From Vicingaceae bacterium (GTDB taxonomy: Bacteria; Bacteroidota; Bacteroidia; Flavobacteriales_E; Vicingaceae): a DNA stretch of 64,000 nt. Shown piece after piece: positions 14,916 through 23,393 of the stretch. Location: assembly GCA_028245195.1 (NCBI GenBank), contig JAOKCF010000004.1:160951-224950 (forward strand), given 5' to 3'. Position 1 is the first letter of the stretch. Each line of letters starts with the position of its first letter. The position numbers and the translations under genes are program-made. A model generated the notes under the pieces. It had not been told where the DNA came from. It saw only the letters and a program-made list of their open reading frames with translations, and did no database searches.

Positions 14916-17900
14916 TTTTCAATCTGGTTAAAGTACTCTGAAACTTTTAATTTGTAATAAGAATTAAAGGCTGGAGGAAGTGTTCTCATCAATTCCATTT
15001 CCTGATCTTTTCGCTTATTATACTCAAAAAAGGTATTTGGGTTACGAGAAAGTTGCTCCACAGCTTCTGTGGCTTCCCTTTTTTCATCTTTTTCTCTCTC
15101 GTTTTCAGCCCTTTCTGATTCAAGCAAACGTGTCAAAATTTCTTCTTGTCGCAGCAGTGTTTCACTGGTAATCTGTTTATTAACGAGGTCCGTTTCGGTT
15201 TGCTCCATTAAGTCGCCTAATTTTTTCATGTTTCCACCACCCTGCCCATTACTCTCTCCTATTTCTTCTTGTAATTTTTCTACCAATTTTCTTATAGCAG
15301 ACTGTTTAGCAGACATTAGTGCTAATTCCTTACTCATTCCACCATTACCTTGTCCCGGTTTTCCTTGTCCGGGTTTTTGACCTTTCTTTCTTTCTCCTGG
15401 CTTACTTCCCTCTTCCATCGCTTTCTTCAGGGCTTCCATTTGTTTGTTTAACTGTTGTTGAAGCGACTTTATATTTGATGGATTACTCCCCTTACCTGGC
15501 TTCGGCTTTCCGTTTCCGGGTTTTTTACATTTGCCATTACTTTGCATCATAAATTGCTGCATTTGCTGAACAGAATTGTCAAGTAACAGAGCCAAGTTGT
15601 TTAAGGAGGTCATGGCTAATTGTTGCCGCTTTGAAGCCTGTGGTGTTCTTCTTTCTTGCAACTCCTCTATTGCCTTTTCCATGTTGAAGTTAACAGCGGT
15701 CATTTCTTGATTAATAGTCCGCGCAGCTTCAAGTTTTTGAATTCTTTTACTCAAAGTAAACAACGAGTCCTCAACAATCTTAGAGTCGTCTTTAAGTTTT
15801 TTCTGTTGCTGCGCTAACTCCACATATCTTGGGTCGTTTCTACTCGTGTTGATGATCTTTTCCATCACCTCTTCTTGGTCGAAAGAAAGTTGAATTATGT
15901 TCTCTAAGAGAGCTCGTAGATCTTCCAAGTTTTCAGCATTGCTTTCAGAAGACATTTGCTGTTGCATTTCGCTGAGCTTTTGAGACAACTTATTCATTTT
16001 TTCGCCCGCATTTTGTTGTTCTTCACCAGCTTTTTTCTTGTTCTTTTTGCCCAATTCTTCAGAGCTTTCTTTCATGTCACCTTTAATGTCCTCCTCTAAT
16101 TTTTTTGTATCTTCTAAATCGTTTGGGCGTTCCAATTCTTTGTTCTTTTTCTTGACATCCTCTAATTCTTTAGAAACCTCCTCCATCTTCTTATTTAGCT
16201 CATCTTGTTTTTTCTTATTTTCTTTAGCGTCAGTTTTTTTGTCTTCTGTTTCTTTTTTTAATTCTGCTTGCTCTTTCCTTAATTCATCAAGTTTTTCTTT
16301 TGCTTCTGCGAGCTGCTTTTCAACCTCTAATTGTTTGAAAAGTTCAAGATTTCTATCCAGTTCTTTTTCTAATTCTTCATTGTTCAATTCCATTTGTTCT
16401 AGAGATTTTTGAACGTCGTCCTTCTTCATTTTCTCCATTATCTCCTCCATTTCTCGCATCATTGCCTTCATTTCTTCGGTCATGACTTTTTCAAACATTT
16501 CTTGAAGTTGTCTTTGCTTTTCAAGCAGCGCTTCGTCTTGTTTCGAAAACTTCTCTTGCATTTGATTATTATCCTTGTTTTGGCGTTGCAACTTTTCCAT
16601 CGATTGCTGCACCTTCTTTTGTTTTTCAATTAGCGCTTGAACTTGCTTTTTCTCTTGGAAGCCAAGTTCTTTTTTATTCAATAGTTTTTCTTTTAAGGCG
16701 TCCAGGTCCTCCTTGATTTCTTTGGTGAGTTTGATGTTTTCTTCTAACTGCTTTTTAACCAATTCGTCTGTTTCTTTATTTTTTTTCGACAATTCTTCTT
16801 TTGTAGGAGCCTTATATTTAAATGTTTGTGTTCTTGTCGACTTGCTTCCATTCACCCTATCGTTGTCCCAAATTTCAAAATAATACTCCACTTCATCTCC
16901 AGCCGCTAGCTGGTAATCTTCTAAATTTAAGGAATGGTAAAAATCTGTTGCGGGAAGCGCCAGGTTGATAGGAATGGGTTGTTTTTCAAACGTTCCAACG
17001 GAGTCGTCTTTACTCACGAATCTTCTGTAAAAATTTAATTGACTAAAGCCATAATCATCTTTAACCAGCCCTTTGAAATATCTAATTTGCTGATTTGCTG
17101 AATCAATCTTAGTATCCACCTCTATGCTAGGGCGGGCGTCTGGGATTACACTTATATTGTAAAAAACAGTATCTAAAAACTGCAAGTAATTGTTGGCAAC
17201 ACTTAGTCCATACTTTGCACTTCGCAAAAAGCGCTGCTCAAAAGCAAACTCGTCCTCGGCGCTTTTTACAAGAAGGCTAATTGTGTCAGCTCCAATGAAA
17301 GCGACATCATCTGTGTTTTCCGTGCTAAAGAACCATCTCACTTTTGTGCCCTGCGGAACGGTTATGTCACCTGTGTTTTCTAGTTCTCTCGGTTGTTTTT
17401 TTAGGTATTCAGGAAATTCAAAAGCTACTTTGAAATTAAGCAATTGAGGTTTTTCTAACGTGTTTATGTTATATAGTTTAGACTCAAACTCTCCATCGAA
17501 TAGACTGAAGGCCATATCTTTTTGAAGGTTTTTAAACTCGTATTCGAAGTTATTTTTGCCTTTTTTACTCAGCAAAAACCTTTTTCCTTGGTAGATGACA
17601 TTCAGTTGGTTTGGAATCTCTTCGCCAGTCAAGCTTATTTTTAACCTAAAGTCCTCGTTTTTAAAAGCGGTTAGGTTCTCGTTTTCTACGACGACTTGGT
17701 AAGGTGCTTTTTTGACAAACTCCTCATTGTAAGAAATAATCCGCTGTGTGCTATCTTTTATTACTTTAGGCTGAAAGGCGGCCAAACCTATTATTACCAA
17801 TAACGGCACAAGTAAAAATTTCAAATACTTTTTATTCTCTTGGAAATTAACTGCTGCTGCAAATGGAACAGGGTCGAGTTGCTCAATTTTTTGATTGATA

Positions 17901-18304
17901 CTTGCAATTAGTAGGTCCGAAGAGCCATTTTCCGAAAGTTGTTGTAATTGGAGCGCATTACTTAGCTTATCGCTGACGTTTGAAAAGTGCAAACCAATAA
18001 TAGAAGAAGCTTTTTCATGACTAATTCTTTTGCCGATCGAAATAATTTTTAACAAAGGAATAGCAATTAAAATACTGAAGACAGCCAGCAACATCATGGC
18101 GAACCCGAAAAACAAACCAGTTCGTACAGCAGAACCAAACTCTCCAAAATACTCCAAAATAACGATGCTTAAAAACAGAATAAAACTTAAACTTAAAAAC
18201 AAAATTACTCCTCTAATTATTTGATTAACATAGAATTTACGAATAAACTCATCCAGTTTTTGTAGTAAAGAATTAAAATTATTATCAGCCATATTTTGGT
18301 TCAT
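14912..18304 (-). CDS. DUF4175 family protein, large membrane-anchored coiled-coil protein
   Basis: A 1130-residue Bacteroidota protein of unknown function. Two hydrophobic segments lie near residues 22-85 and a third near 165-180. A beta-rich extracytoplasmic region follows, then from about residue 500 to 800 a very long Glu/Lys/Gln coiled coil ('EELEKELDRNLELFKQLEVE' and similar). A Gly/Pro/Lys-rich linker ('KPGNGKPKPGKGS') and a helical tail complete it. The second Met (18292) is an equally good start. It is coupled by overlap to an RsbW-like ATPase and lies upstream of ybeY/mnmG. Gene order with these partners is typical of the phylum. Confidence 0.85.
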   Translation of the reverse strand: MNQNMADNNFNSLLQKLDEFIRKFYVNQIIRGVILFLSLSFILFLSIVILEYFGEFGSAVRTGLFFGFAMMLLAVFSILIAIPLLKIISIGKRISHEKASSIIGLHFSNVSDKLSNALQLQQLSENGSSDLLIASINQKIEQLDPVPFAAAVNFQENKKYLKFLLVPLLVIIGLAAFQPKVIKDSTQRIISYNEEFVKKAPYQVVVENENLTAFKNEDFRLKISLTGEEIPNQLNVIYQGKRFLLSKKGKNNFEYEFKNLQKDMAFSLFDGEFESKLYNINTLEKPQLLNFKVAFEFPEYLKKQPRELENTGDITVPQGTKVRWFFSTENTDDVAFIGADTISLLVKSAEDEFAFEQRFLRSAKYGLSVANNYLQFLDTVFYNISVIPDARPSIEVDTKIDSANQQIRYFKGLVKDDYGFSQLNFYRRFVSKDDSVGTFEKQPIPINLALPATDFYHSLNLEDYQLAAGDEVEYYFEIWDNDRVNGSKSTRTQTFKYKAPTKEELSKKNKETDELVKKQLEENIKLTKEIKEDLDALKEKLLNKKELGFQEKKQVQALIEKQKKVQQSMEKLQRQNKDNNQMQEKFSKQDEALLEKQRQLQEMFEKVMTEEMKAMMREMEEIMEKMKKDDVQKSLEQMELNNEELEKELDRNLELFKQLEVEKQLAEAKEKLDELRKEQAELKKETEDKKTDAKENKKKQDELNKKMEEVSKELEDVKKKNKELERPNDLEDTKKLEEDIKGDMKESSEELGKKNKKKAGEEQQNAGEKMNKLSQKLSEMQQQMSSESNAENLEDLRALLENIIQLSFDQEEVMEKIINTSRNDPRYVELAQQQKKLKDDSKIVEDSLFTLSKRIQKLEAARTINQEMTAVNFNMEKAIEELQERRTPQASKRQQLAMTSLNNLALLLDNSVQQMQQFMMQSNGKCKKPGNGKPKPGKGSNPSNIKSLQQQLNKQMEALKKAMEEGSKPGERKKGQKPGQGKPGQGNGGMSKELALMSAKQSAIRKLVEKLQEEIGESNGQGGGNMKKLGDLMEQTETDLVNKQITSETLLRQEEILTRLLESERAENEREKDEKREATEAVEQLSRNPNTFFEYNKRKDQEMELMRTLPPAFNSYYKLKVSEYFNQIEK

Positions 18305-18366
18305 TCAAGAATAAAAACGAAGACTTTATTTTACATTGAAATGAATATATGAAGTTAAGCAAAAGT

Positions 18367-19272
18367 TTATTTCGAAAAACGCACTAAATTTCCCAAACCT
18401 AACTGCTGCCCTGAAGCTGATTTCAGACCCAAAGTTGTGCTATCATATTTAGTTGGAAAGCCCTCTATTTTGCGGAGTAAGTTTTGCAATTTCTGCATGG
18501 GTAACTTGGGAGAGTAAGTATTGAGAATAAAGAAATGTCTTTTTGGGTGAAGTAGCTGAACCGCGTCTTGCAAGAGCTCTTGCAGATCGTTTTCAATTTT
18601 CCAACGTTCGTTTTTGCTACCCAAACCAAAAGCCGGAGGATCCATAATAATTCCTTGATATTTGTCGCCTCTACGAATTGCTTTTTTCACAAACTTTCTG
18701 GCATCTTCTAAAATCCAACGTATGTTTTCTACATTGTTTTTTTCTGCATTTTCTCTTCCCCAGTTTAACACCTGCTTTACCGAATCCACATTGGTAACAT
18801 GAGCGCCGGACGCCGCTGCAACTATGCTGGCAGCTCCTGTGTAAGCGAACAAATTTAATACCTTCACTTCACCTTTTAGTTTTATGAACTCCCGTTGCAT
18901 AAACTTCCAATTCTCAGCTTGCTCTTGGAAGATTCCAATGTGTTTAAATGCAGTGATTTTTAAATTGAAACGCAGCTTAACGTCGTGGTATTCGTATTCT
19001 ATTTCCCAACTTTCAGGAGCATTCGTTTTATTGGTCCAAGTTCCTTTCTTCCCTTTTTCTTCGTAAAAGTGCCAATCTGCCTTCTCCCATTCTCTTTTCG
19101 GAATGCGAATTGGCCACCCTGCTTCAGATTCTGGACGATCCACCACTAGCTTACCGAAACGCTCTAGTTTTCGTCTTCCACCACAGTCAAGCAATTCATA
19201 GTCAATTGCTGAGGATAGGGGAAGTATTTTAATTTCTTCCTTCTTTAGGGGGGATTTTTGTTGTGGGCGCAT
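18367..19272 (-). CDS. Class I SAM-dependent rRNA methyltransferase (RlmI/RlmK-like)
   Basis: A 301-residue methyltransferase. It has an N-terminal beta-rich region ('YELLDCGGRRKLERFG', a pattern seen in the family) and then a Rossmann domain with 'VLNLFAYTGAASIVAAASGA' (SAM motif I). 'VDSVKQVLNWGRENAEKN' and the catalytic-loop 'IIMDPPAFGLG' (DPPxF) follow. The DPPxF motif fits m5C or m2G base methylation of 23S rRNA, as in RlmI. The PUA domain of E. coli RlmI is missing or reduced. It lies divergent from gltX. Confidence 0.85.
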   Translation of the reverse strand: MRPQQKSPLKKEEIKILPLSSAIDYELLDCGGRRKLERFGKLVVDRPESEAGWPIRIPKREWEKADWHFYEEKGKKGTWTNKTNAPESWEIEYEYHDVKLRFNLKITAFKHIGIFQEQAENWKFMQREFIKLKGEVKVLNLFAYTGAASIVAAASGAHVTNVDSVKQVLNWGRENAEKNNVENIRWILEDARKFVKKAIRRGDKYQGIIMDPPAFGLGSKNERWKIENDLQELLQDAVQLLHPKRHFFILNTYSPKLPMQKLQNLLRKIEGFPTKYDSTTLGLKSASGQQLGLGNLVRFSK

Positions 19273-19342
19273 TTCCTTGCAAACATAATCAATATGCCCG
19301 CTTACTTTTTTACCTTTGCGCCCTTAAAATAAAAGCATAAGA

Positions 19343-20881
19343 ATGGAGAGAAAAGTAAGAGTTCGTTTTGCACCAAGCCCGACAGGACCGCTGCACATGG
19401 GTGGCGTTAGAACAGCCTTGTATAACTATCTTTTTGCGAAAAAGCACAATGGCGATTTTTTATTGAGGATTGAAGACACGGATCAAACGAGATATGTGCC
19501 TGGAGCTGAAGAGTACATTCAAGAGTCATTGAAGTGGTGTGGATTTCTACCAAACGAAGGCTTCGGAGTAGGAGGAGATGTAGGACCTTACAAGCAATCT
19601 GAAAGAAAAAAGTCTGGGTTATACAAAAAATATGCGCAACAATTATTAGAAGCTGATAAAGCGTATTATGCTTTTGATACTCCCGAAGAGTTAGACCAAA
19701 TGCGAGAGGATTTGAAAAAAGCGGGAGTTGCTGCACCTCAATACAATGCCATTTCAAGAATGCGCATGAAAAACTCTATTTCTCTTTCGGCTGAAGAGGT
19801 TGAAAAAAGAATGGCAAATGGAGATCCTTATGTAATTAGAATAAAGATTCCACGAAATGAAGAAATTAAATTTAAAGATTTGATTCGTGGGTGGGTATCG
19901 GTTCAAACGTCCCACTTAGACGATAAGGTATTGTACAAATCTGACGGTATGCCAACCTACCATTTGGCAAACATAGTAGATGACCATTTAATGAATATTT
20001 CTCATGTAATTCGTGGAGAAGAATGGTTGCCATCGGCACCACTTCACATTTATTTATACGAGGCTTTTGGTTGGTCAGATTCGATGCCAGAATTTGCGCA
20101 CTTGCCTTTATTGTTGAAACCTGATGGAAATGGAAAGTTGAGCAAAAGAGATGGAGATCGTTTAGGTTTTCCTGTTTTTCCACTAGAATGGAAAGATCCT
20201 GCATCCGGAGAGACTTCTTCAGGATACCGAGAGAAGGGATATTTCCCTGAGGCATTCATAAATATTTTAGCCTTTTTAGGATGGAATCCTGGAACAAGTA
20301 AGGAGTTATTTTCATTAGAAGAGTTAGCCGAAGCGTTTTCTTTGGAAAGAGTTGGAAAAGCAGGATCGAAATTTGACCCTGATAAAGCGAGCTGGTTTCA
20401 GCAGCAGTATTTGAGAGGGAAGGATGATGCTGTCTTAGCCAAACTATTGAAACAAGGTTACAGTGACCTCGATGTTGTTAAACCTGCCGATGAAAATTTT
20501 TTAACTGGCGTATGTGGAATGATGAAGGAAAGAGCAACTTTCTTAGCAGATATTCCTGTGGAAGGGGCTTATTTTTTTGCTGCTCCAACGGAGTTTGATG
20601 AAAAAACCACTCGAAAAAAGTGGAAAGACGGAAGTAGGGAATTGATGACAGAATGGATTGCGGAATTTGCTAAAATTGAAGAGTACACCACCGAAACAAT
20701 TGAGCATACTTTTAAGAGCTTTCTAGAAGTTAAGGAAAAAGGCATTGGAGCAGTTTTGCCGTTATTTAGGTTGTTGGTTACTGGAAAAGGAATGGGTCCA
20801 TCTATGTTTTCAATTGCAGAATTATTAGGCAAAGAAGAAACCTTGGCCAGAATGGAAGCAGGAATTAAAACGTTGGGCTAA
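19343..20881 (+). CDS. gltX: Glutamate--tRNA ligase
   Basis: Charges tRNA-Glu in the cytosol. The 512-residue product starts 'RVRFAPSPTGPLHMGGVRTA', containing the HIGH-type motif 'PLHMGG', with the KMSKS equivalent 'GKLSKRDGDR' near residue 257. The catalytic core contains 'RGEEWLPSAPLH'. The helical anticodon-binding C-terminal domain is present and length is standard for bacteria. A TACCTTTG -7 box lies at 19311-19318, 25 nt before the ATG, although a matching -33 element is not clear. The stop overlaps the folB ATG by one base. Confidence 0.97.
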   Translation: MERKVRVRFAPSPTGPLHMGGVRTALYNYLFAKKHNGDFLLRIEDTDQTRYVPGAEEYIQESLKWCGFLPNEGFGVGGDVGPYKQSERKKSGLYKKYAQQLLEADKAYYAFDTPEELDQMREDLKKAGVAAPQYNAISRMRMKNSISLSAEEVEKRMANGDPYVIRIKIPRNEEIKFKDLIRGWVSVQTSHLDDKVLYKSDGMPTYHLANIVDDHLMNISHVIRGEEWLPSAPLHIYLYEAFGWSDSMPEFAHLPLLLKPDGNGKLSKRDGDRLGFPVFPLEWKDPASGETSSGYREKGYFPEAFINILAFLGWNPGTSKELFSLEELAEAFSLERVGKAGSKFDPDKASWFQQQYLRGKDDAVLAKLLKQGYSDLDVVKPADENFLTGVCGMMKERATFLADIPVEGAYFFAAPTEFDEKTTRKKWKDGSRELMTEWIAEFAKIEEYTTETIEHTFKSFLEVKEKGIGAVLPLFRLLVTGKGMGPSMFSIAELLGKEETLARMEAGIKTLG

Positions 20882-21231
20882 TGCATAAGGTATTAATTGA
20901 AAATGCAATTTTTCATGCTTATCATGGTGTTTTTGAAGAAGAAACCATTGTTGGAGGAAAGTTTGAGGTGAACATTGAAATGGAAACAGACTTTAGCAAG
21001 AGTGCTAAAACTGATGAGCTAAATGGAACGATTGATTATTCAGCAGTGTATCGATTGGTAGAACAAGAAATGAAGATCCCTTCCAAGTTGATTGAGCATG
21101 TTGGTCAGAGAATTGTGAATGCGTTGTATGAAAACTTCAGTACTATACAGTTTATTAGGCTTAAAATCAGCAAACTTAACCCACCCATTAAAGCCACTAT
21201 AGAAAAGGTGAGCATTGTAATAGAGGAATAA
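20881..21231 (+). CDS. folB: Dihydroneopterin aldolase
   Basis: Converts 7,8-dihydroneopterin to 6-hydroxymethyl-dihydropterin and glycolaldehyde in folate synthesis. The 116-residue product has 'ENAIFHAYHGVFEEE' with the conserved Tyr-His-Gly region, 'TIDYSAVYRLVEQEM' and the C-terminal 'KLNPPIKATIEKVSIVI', all typical of FolB. Start and gltX stop share a base (TAATG), so the pair is coupled. tRNA-Cys follows 57 nt downstream. Another folate/aromatic gene (pabA/trpG) lies at 22010. Confidence 0.93.
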   Translation: MHKVLIENAIFHAYHGVFEEETIVGGKFEVNIEMETDFSKSAKTDELNGTIDYSAVYRLVEQEMKIPSKLIEHVGQRIVNALYENFSTIQFIRLKISKLNPPIKATIEKVSIVIEE

Positions 21232-21287
21232 GAGTAAAACTAGAATTAAGCAGTTCAAATTGTTTAATTTTGGATATCCTATAAAAA

Positions 21288-21358
21288 GGTCTCGTGGCCG
21301 AGTGGCTAGGCAGTGGTCTGCAAAACCATCTACAGCGGTTCGAATCCGCTCGAGACCT
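21288..21358 (+). tRNA. tRNA-Cys (anticodon GCA)
   Basis: 71 nt with acceptor stem GGTCTCG (21288-21294)/CGAGACC (21351-21357) and discriminator T. The anticodon stem GTGGT/ACCAT surrounds loop CTGCAAA, with anticodon GCA at 21320-21322. The T arm is AGCGG-TTCGAAT-CCGCT. No CCA is encoded. A TAATTTTG box lies at 21265-21272, and a terminator follows. Confidence 0.95.
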
Positions 21359-21368
21359 CAAAATTAAA

Positions 21369-21404
21369 CCCTAAGCAACTAATTTCAAGTTGCTTAGGGT
21401 TTTT
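21369..21404 (+). terminator. Intrinsic terminator of tRNA-Cys
   Basis: CCCTAAGCAACT (21369-21380) pairs perfectly with AGTTGCTTAGGG (21388-21399) across a seven-nt loop, followed by TTTTT. Confidence 0.9.
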
Positions 21405-21596
21405 CGTTTAAGAAACTACACCACACTATACACCACCTTTTAACGATTGCCCATATTCTTGTATTTAATTCGTTCTTTTTAGTGTGCGAAAAACAATTGA
21501 ATCATTACTAACTTAGCAAAAGAGTTAAAAATATGGATGGTAATATGTCATCAACAGTAATAGACGAAGAAGTACTCTTCGAAAATTAGATTAGAC

Positions 21597-21773
21597 TTAG
21601 CTATCTAATTTAGTCAAATCTATTTCATCAAGATACGGCTGTAAGGGTTCAATACTTTTAAAGGTTTTTATTTTCTCTATTTGGTTGGTATCGTTCTTTA
21701 AATGAACCTCAGCATAAAAATCAAATAATTTGTAAAGGGATAAACCAAAATTTTGTTCTATTCTATTGGTCAA
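21597..21773 (-). pseudogene. C-terminal fragment of a small Bacteroidota hypothetical protein
   Basis: The reverse strand has an open, protein-like tail of about 58 codons ending at TAA 21599-21597. It contains 'AEVHLKNDTNQIEKIKTFKS' and 'LQPYLDEIDLTKLDS'. It resembles the end of small Bacteroidota proteins of the '...TFKS...L.PYLD.I...' type. No in-frame ATG exists upstream before a stop. Only a TTG at 21773 could start it, so it is probably a truncated remnant. Its 5' part comes close to the start region of the membrane protein on the other strand. Confidence 0.35.
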
Positions 21774-21827
21774 AAAAACGGCATCACTGAAAACAATGCC
21801 TTTTATCAGTATTCGATAGCCAAAAAC

Positions 21828-22001
21828 ATGTTTCGATTAATCAACTTGGCCATTGCAATTACCTTTTCTTATTTGAGTAGCAAATCGGTTAATAATGCGT
21901 TGAATGGTAAAACAGATTTAGATGCTTGGATGACACCCGTTATTCTTGTTGTTATTTTCGCCCCACTTGCTTATTATCTGTTTAAATTAGCCAAGAAATA
22001 G
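21828..22001 (+). CDS. Small two-helix membrane protein
   Basis: A 57-residue hydrophobic protein with two predicted membrane helices ('LINLAIAITFSYLS' and 'VILVVIFAPLAYYLFKLA') separated by a polar loop. The start at 21828 is preferred over a longer reading from 21753 because it puts the first helix at the N-terminus, as in similar small proteins. It ends 8 nt before the pabA/trpG start. Function is unknown. Confidence 0.5.
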   Translation: MFRLINLAIAITFSYLSSKSVNNALNGKTDLDAWMTPVILVVIFAPLAYYLFKLAKK

Positions 22002-22009
22002 CTACTTGA

Positions 22010-22585
22010 ATGAAAATTTTATTAATAGATAATTATGACTCATTTACCTACAATCTTTTTCATTTTTTAGATGAGTTGAATGAGGGTGGAGTTGAGGTAG
22101 TTCGAAACGATGAGTTGGACTTAGACAAGGTTCAAAATTTCGGCCGAGTTGTTCTTTCTCCGGGACCAGGGTTGCCGAAAGATGCTGGCAAACTGATGGG
22201 GTTTTTGAAACACTACGCTACCGATATCCCTATTTTAGGTGTTTGTTTAGGGCAGCAAGCCATAGCGGAGCACTTTGGAATGAAGTTAAAAAACTTGTCG
22301 GAAGTAGTGCACGGTCAGTCGCGAAAGATTAACGTTCTAGAAGCCAACAGTGGGTTATTTAAAAACCTTCCATCAGAAATGATGGTGGGCCGTTATCATT
22401 CTTGGGTAATTGAACCCGAAACAATTTCTGAACATTTTCAAGTCACCTCAACTGATGAGGACGGAAACATTATGTCTATTCAACATAAGAATCTGCCAAT
22501 ATATGCTGTCCAATTTCATCCAGAAAGCGTCTTGACGCCTCAAGGGAAAGAAATAGTAAAAAATTGGTTAGACGCAAAAGCTTAA
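22010..22585 (+). CDS. pabA: Aminodeoxychorismate/anthranilate synthase component II (glutamine amidotransferase)
   Basis: Class I glutamine amidotransferase subunit that supplies ammonia to PabB (folate) or TrpE (tryptophan). The 191-residue product has 'LLIDNYDSFTYNL' at the N-terminus and the oxyanion 'SPGPGLP'. The nucleophile elbow is 'GVCLGQQAIAEHFG' (Cys79), and the His-Glu pair lies in 'VQFHPESVLT' near residue 170. No synthase partner gene is adjacent, so whether it serves folate, tryptophan or both is open. The folB gene nearby slightly favours folate. Confidence 0.9.
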   Translation: MKILLIDNYDSFTYNLFHFLDELNEGGVEVVRNDELDLDKVQNFGRVVLSPGPGLPKDAGKLMGFLKHYATDIPILGVCLGQQAIAEHFGMKLKNLSEVVHGQSRKINVLEANSGLFKNLPSEMMVGRYHSWVIEPETISEHFQVTSTDEDGNIMSIQHKNLPIYAVQFHPESVLTPQGKEIVKNWLDAKA

Positions 22586-22618
22586 CATCTAAGCATTTCG
22601 CAAAATGAGACAATTTGT

Positions 22619-22646
22619 TTGGTGTCAAATCATGAGTTGACACCAA
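22619..22646 (+). repeat. Perfect ten-bp hairpin with competing alternative stem
   Basis: TTGGTGTCAA (22619-22628) and TTGACACCAA (22637-22646) form a perfect stem with loop ATCATGAG. A second possible stem, AAATCATG with CATGATTT, overlaps it. There is no T-run, so it is not a clear terminator. It lies 34 nt after pabA and before a decayed lipoprotein gene. Confidence 0.45.
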
Positions 22647-22701
22647 CTAAACATGATTTGCTACTTCTGAGTTTCTTTAATCGGGTTCTTTTGCTGAGAA
22701 C

Positions 22702-23303
22702 ATAAAAACATAAAAATTTACGACGCTTGCATTTATAGTTACCTTATTGTTAAGCGCCTGCTCAAATTATCAAATGTGAATTCAAATTCCTTCAAAAGAA
22801 AGAATCGTTTTAGACTACCCCAACTATGACGTTTAAATGGCAGGACTTCAAAATTGTTCCCTTACGACTTTAGATATAAAGGTAGTTTCTAATAAGGGCG
22901 ACGAGAAAGTGCGAAGCTTTGGCTTAGGAGCAACGGCTAAGGAAAGGGTAATGGTAGAAAAAAACCATTTGTTGTTGTCGAACAATGGAAGTCAAACCAT
23001 AAAACTGAGTGTAAGTATTGTGGAGGCTGAAAGACGTAAACAACCTAAAAAACCCCTGTATAAATTTTTCACTTTAGAAAACAAAAGTGCGAAAAGTATT
23101 TCCCTAATTAGGCCTAATGTTATGAATCCTAACTTATCACCTTTTCAAAGAGCGCAGTAGACTTAAAGATGGGACAAGAAATTTTATTTCGCGCTGGATT
23201 TAAGAAATATGTTTTATTAACGGTAGACGAATCGATTAACAATGGCGACTTGTTGAATGTTGGCGAAATCTTGTCACAACGAAAGGAGGAATTAGGCTCG
23301 TAG
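22702..23303 (+). pseudogene. Decayed lipoprotein gene of unknown function
   Basis: The reading frame can be reconstructed. It has a lipoprotein signal 'TLAFIVTLLLSACSN', then 'ERIVLDYPNYDV', 'KWQDFKIVPL', 'TTLDIKVVSNKG', a long conserved-looking body, and 'AVDLKMGQEILFRAG' ending '...RKEELGS'. Damage seen: the start codon reads ATA, TAA at 22711-22713, TGA at 22777-22779, compensating frameshifts around 22830 and 22862, and another frameshift near 23150. The longest intact piece is 22837-23160 (107 codons). I do not know its function. It is clearly a former secreted lipoprotein. Confidence 0.7.
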
Positions 23304-23393
23304 AAAATAATTATTTCAATCAGTTAAGCGATTTGGTGAAGTTTGCACAAGCATATTTTCATTAAATTGCTTTCTTTCATAGGCGCAAACTTT

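Noticed and set aside
15069..16633. Several plus-strand ORFs rich in Ser/Phe/Leu across 15-16.6 kb
   Set aside because: They are antisense shadows of the low-complexity coiled coil of the DUF4175 protein on the minus strand, and their composition mirrors the Lys/Glu/Gln-rich codons.
19407..20832. Minus-strand ORFs of up to 127 codons inside gltX
   Set aside because: gltX is unmistakable on the other strand, and these have no start context or recognisable motifs.
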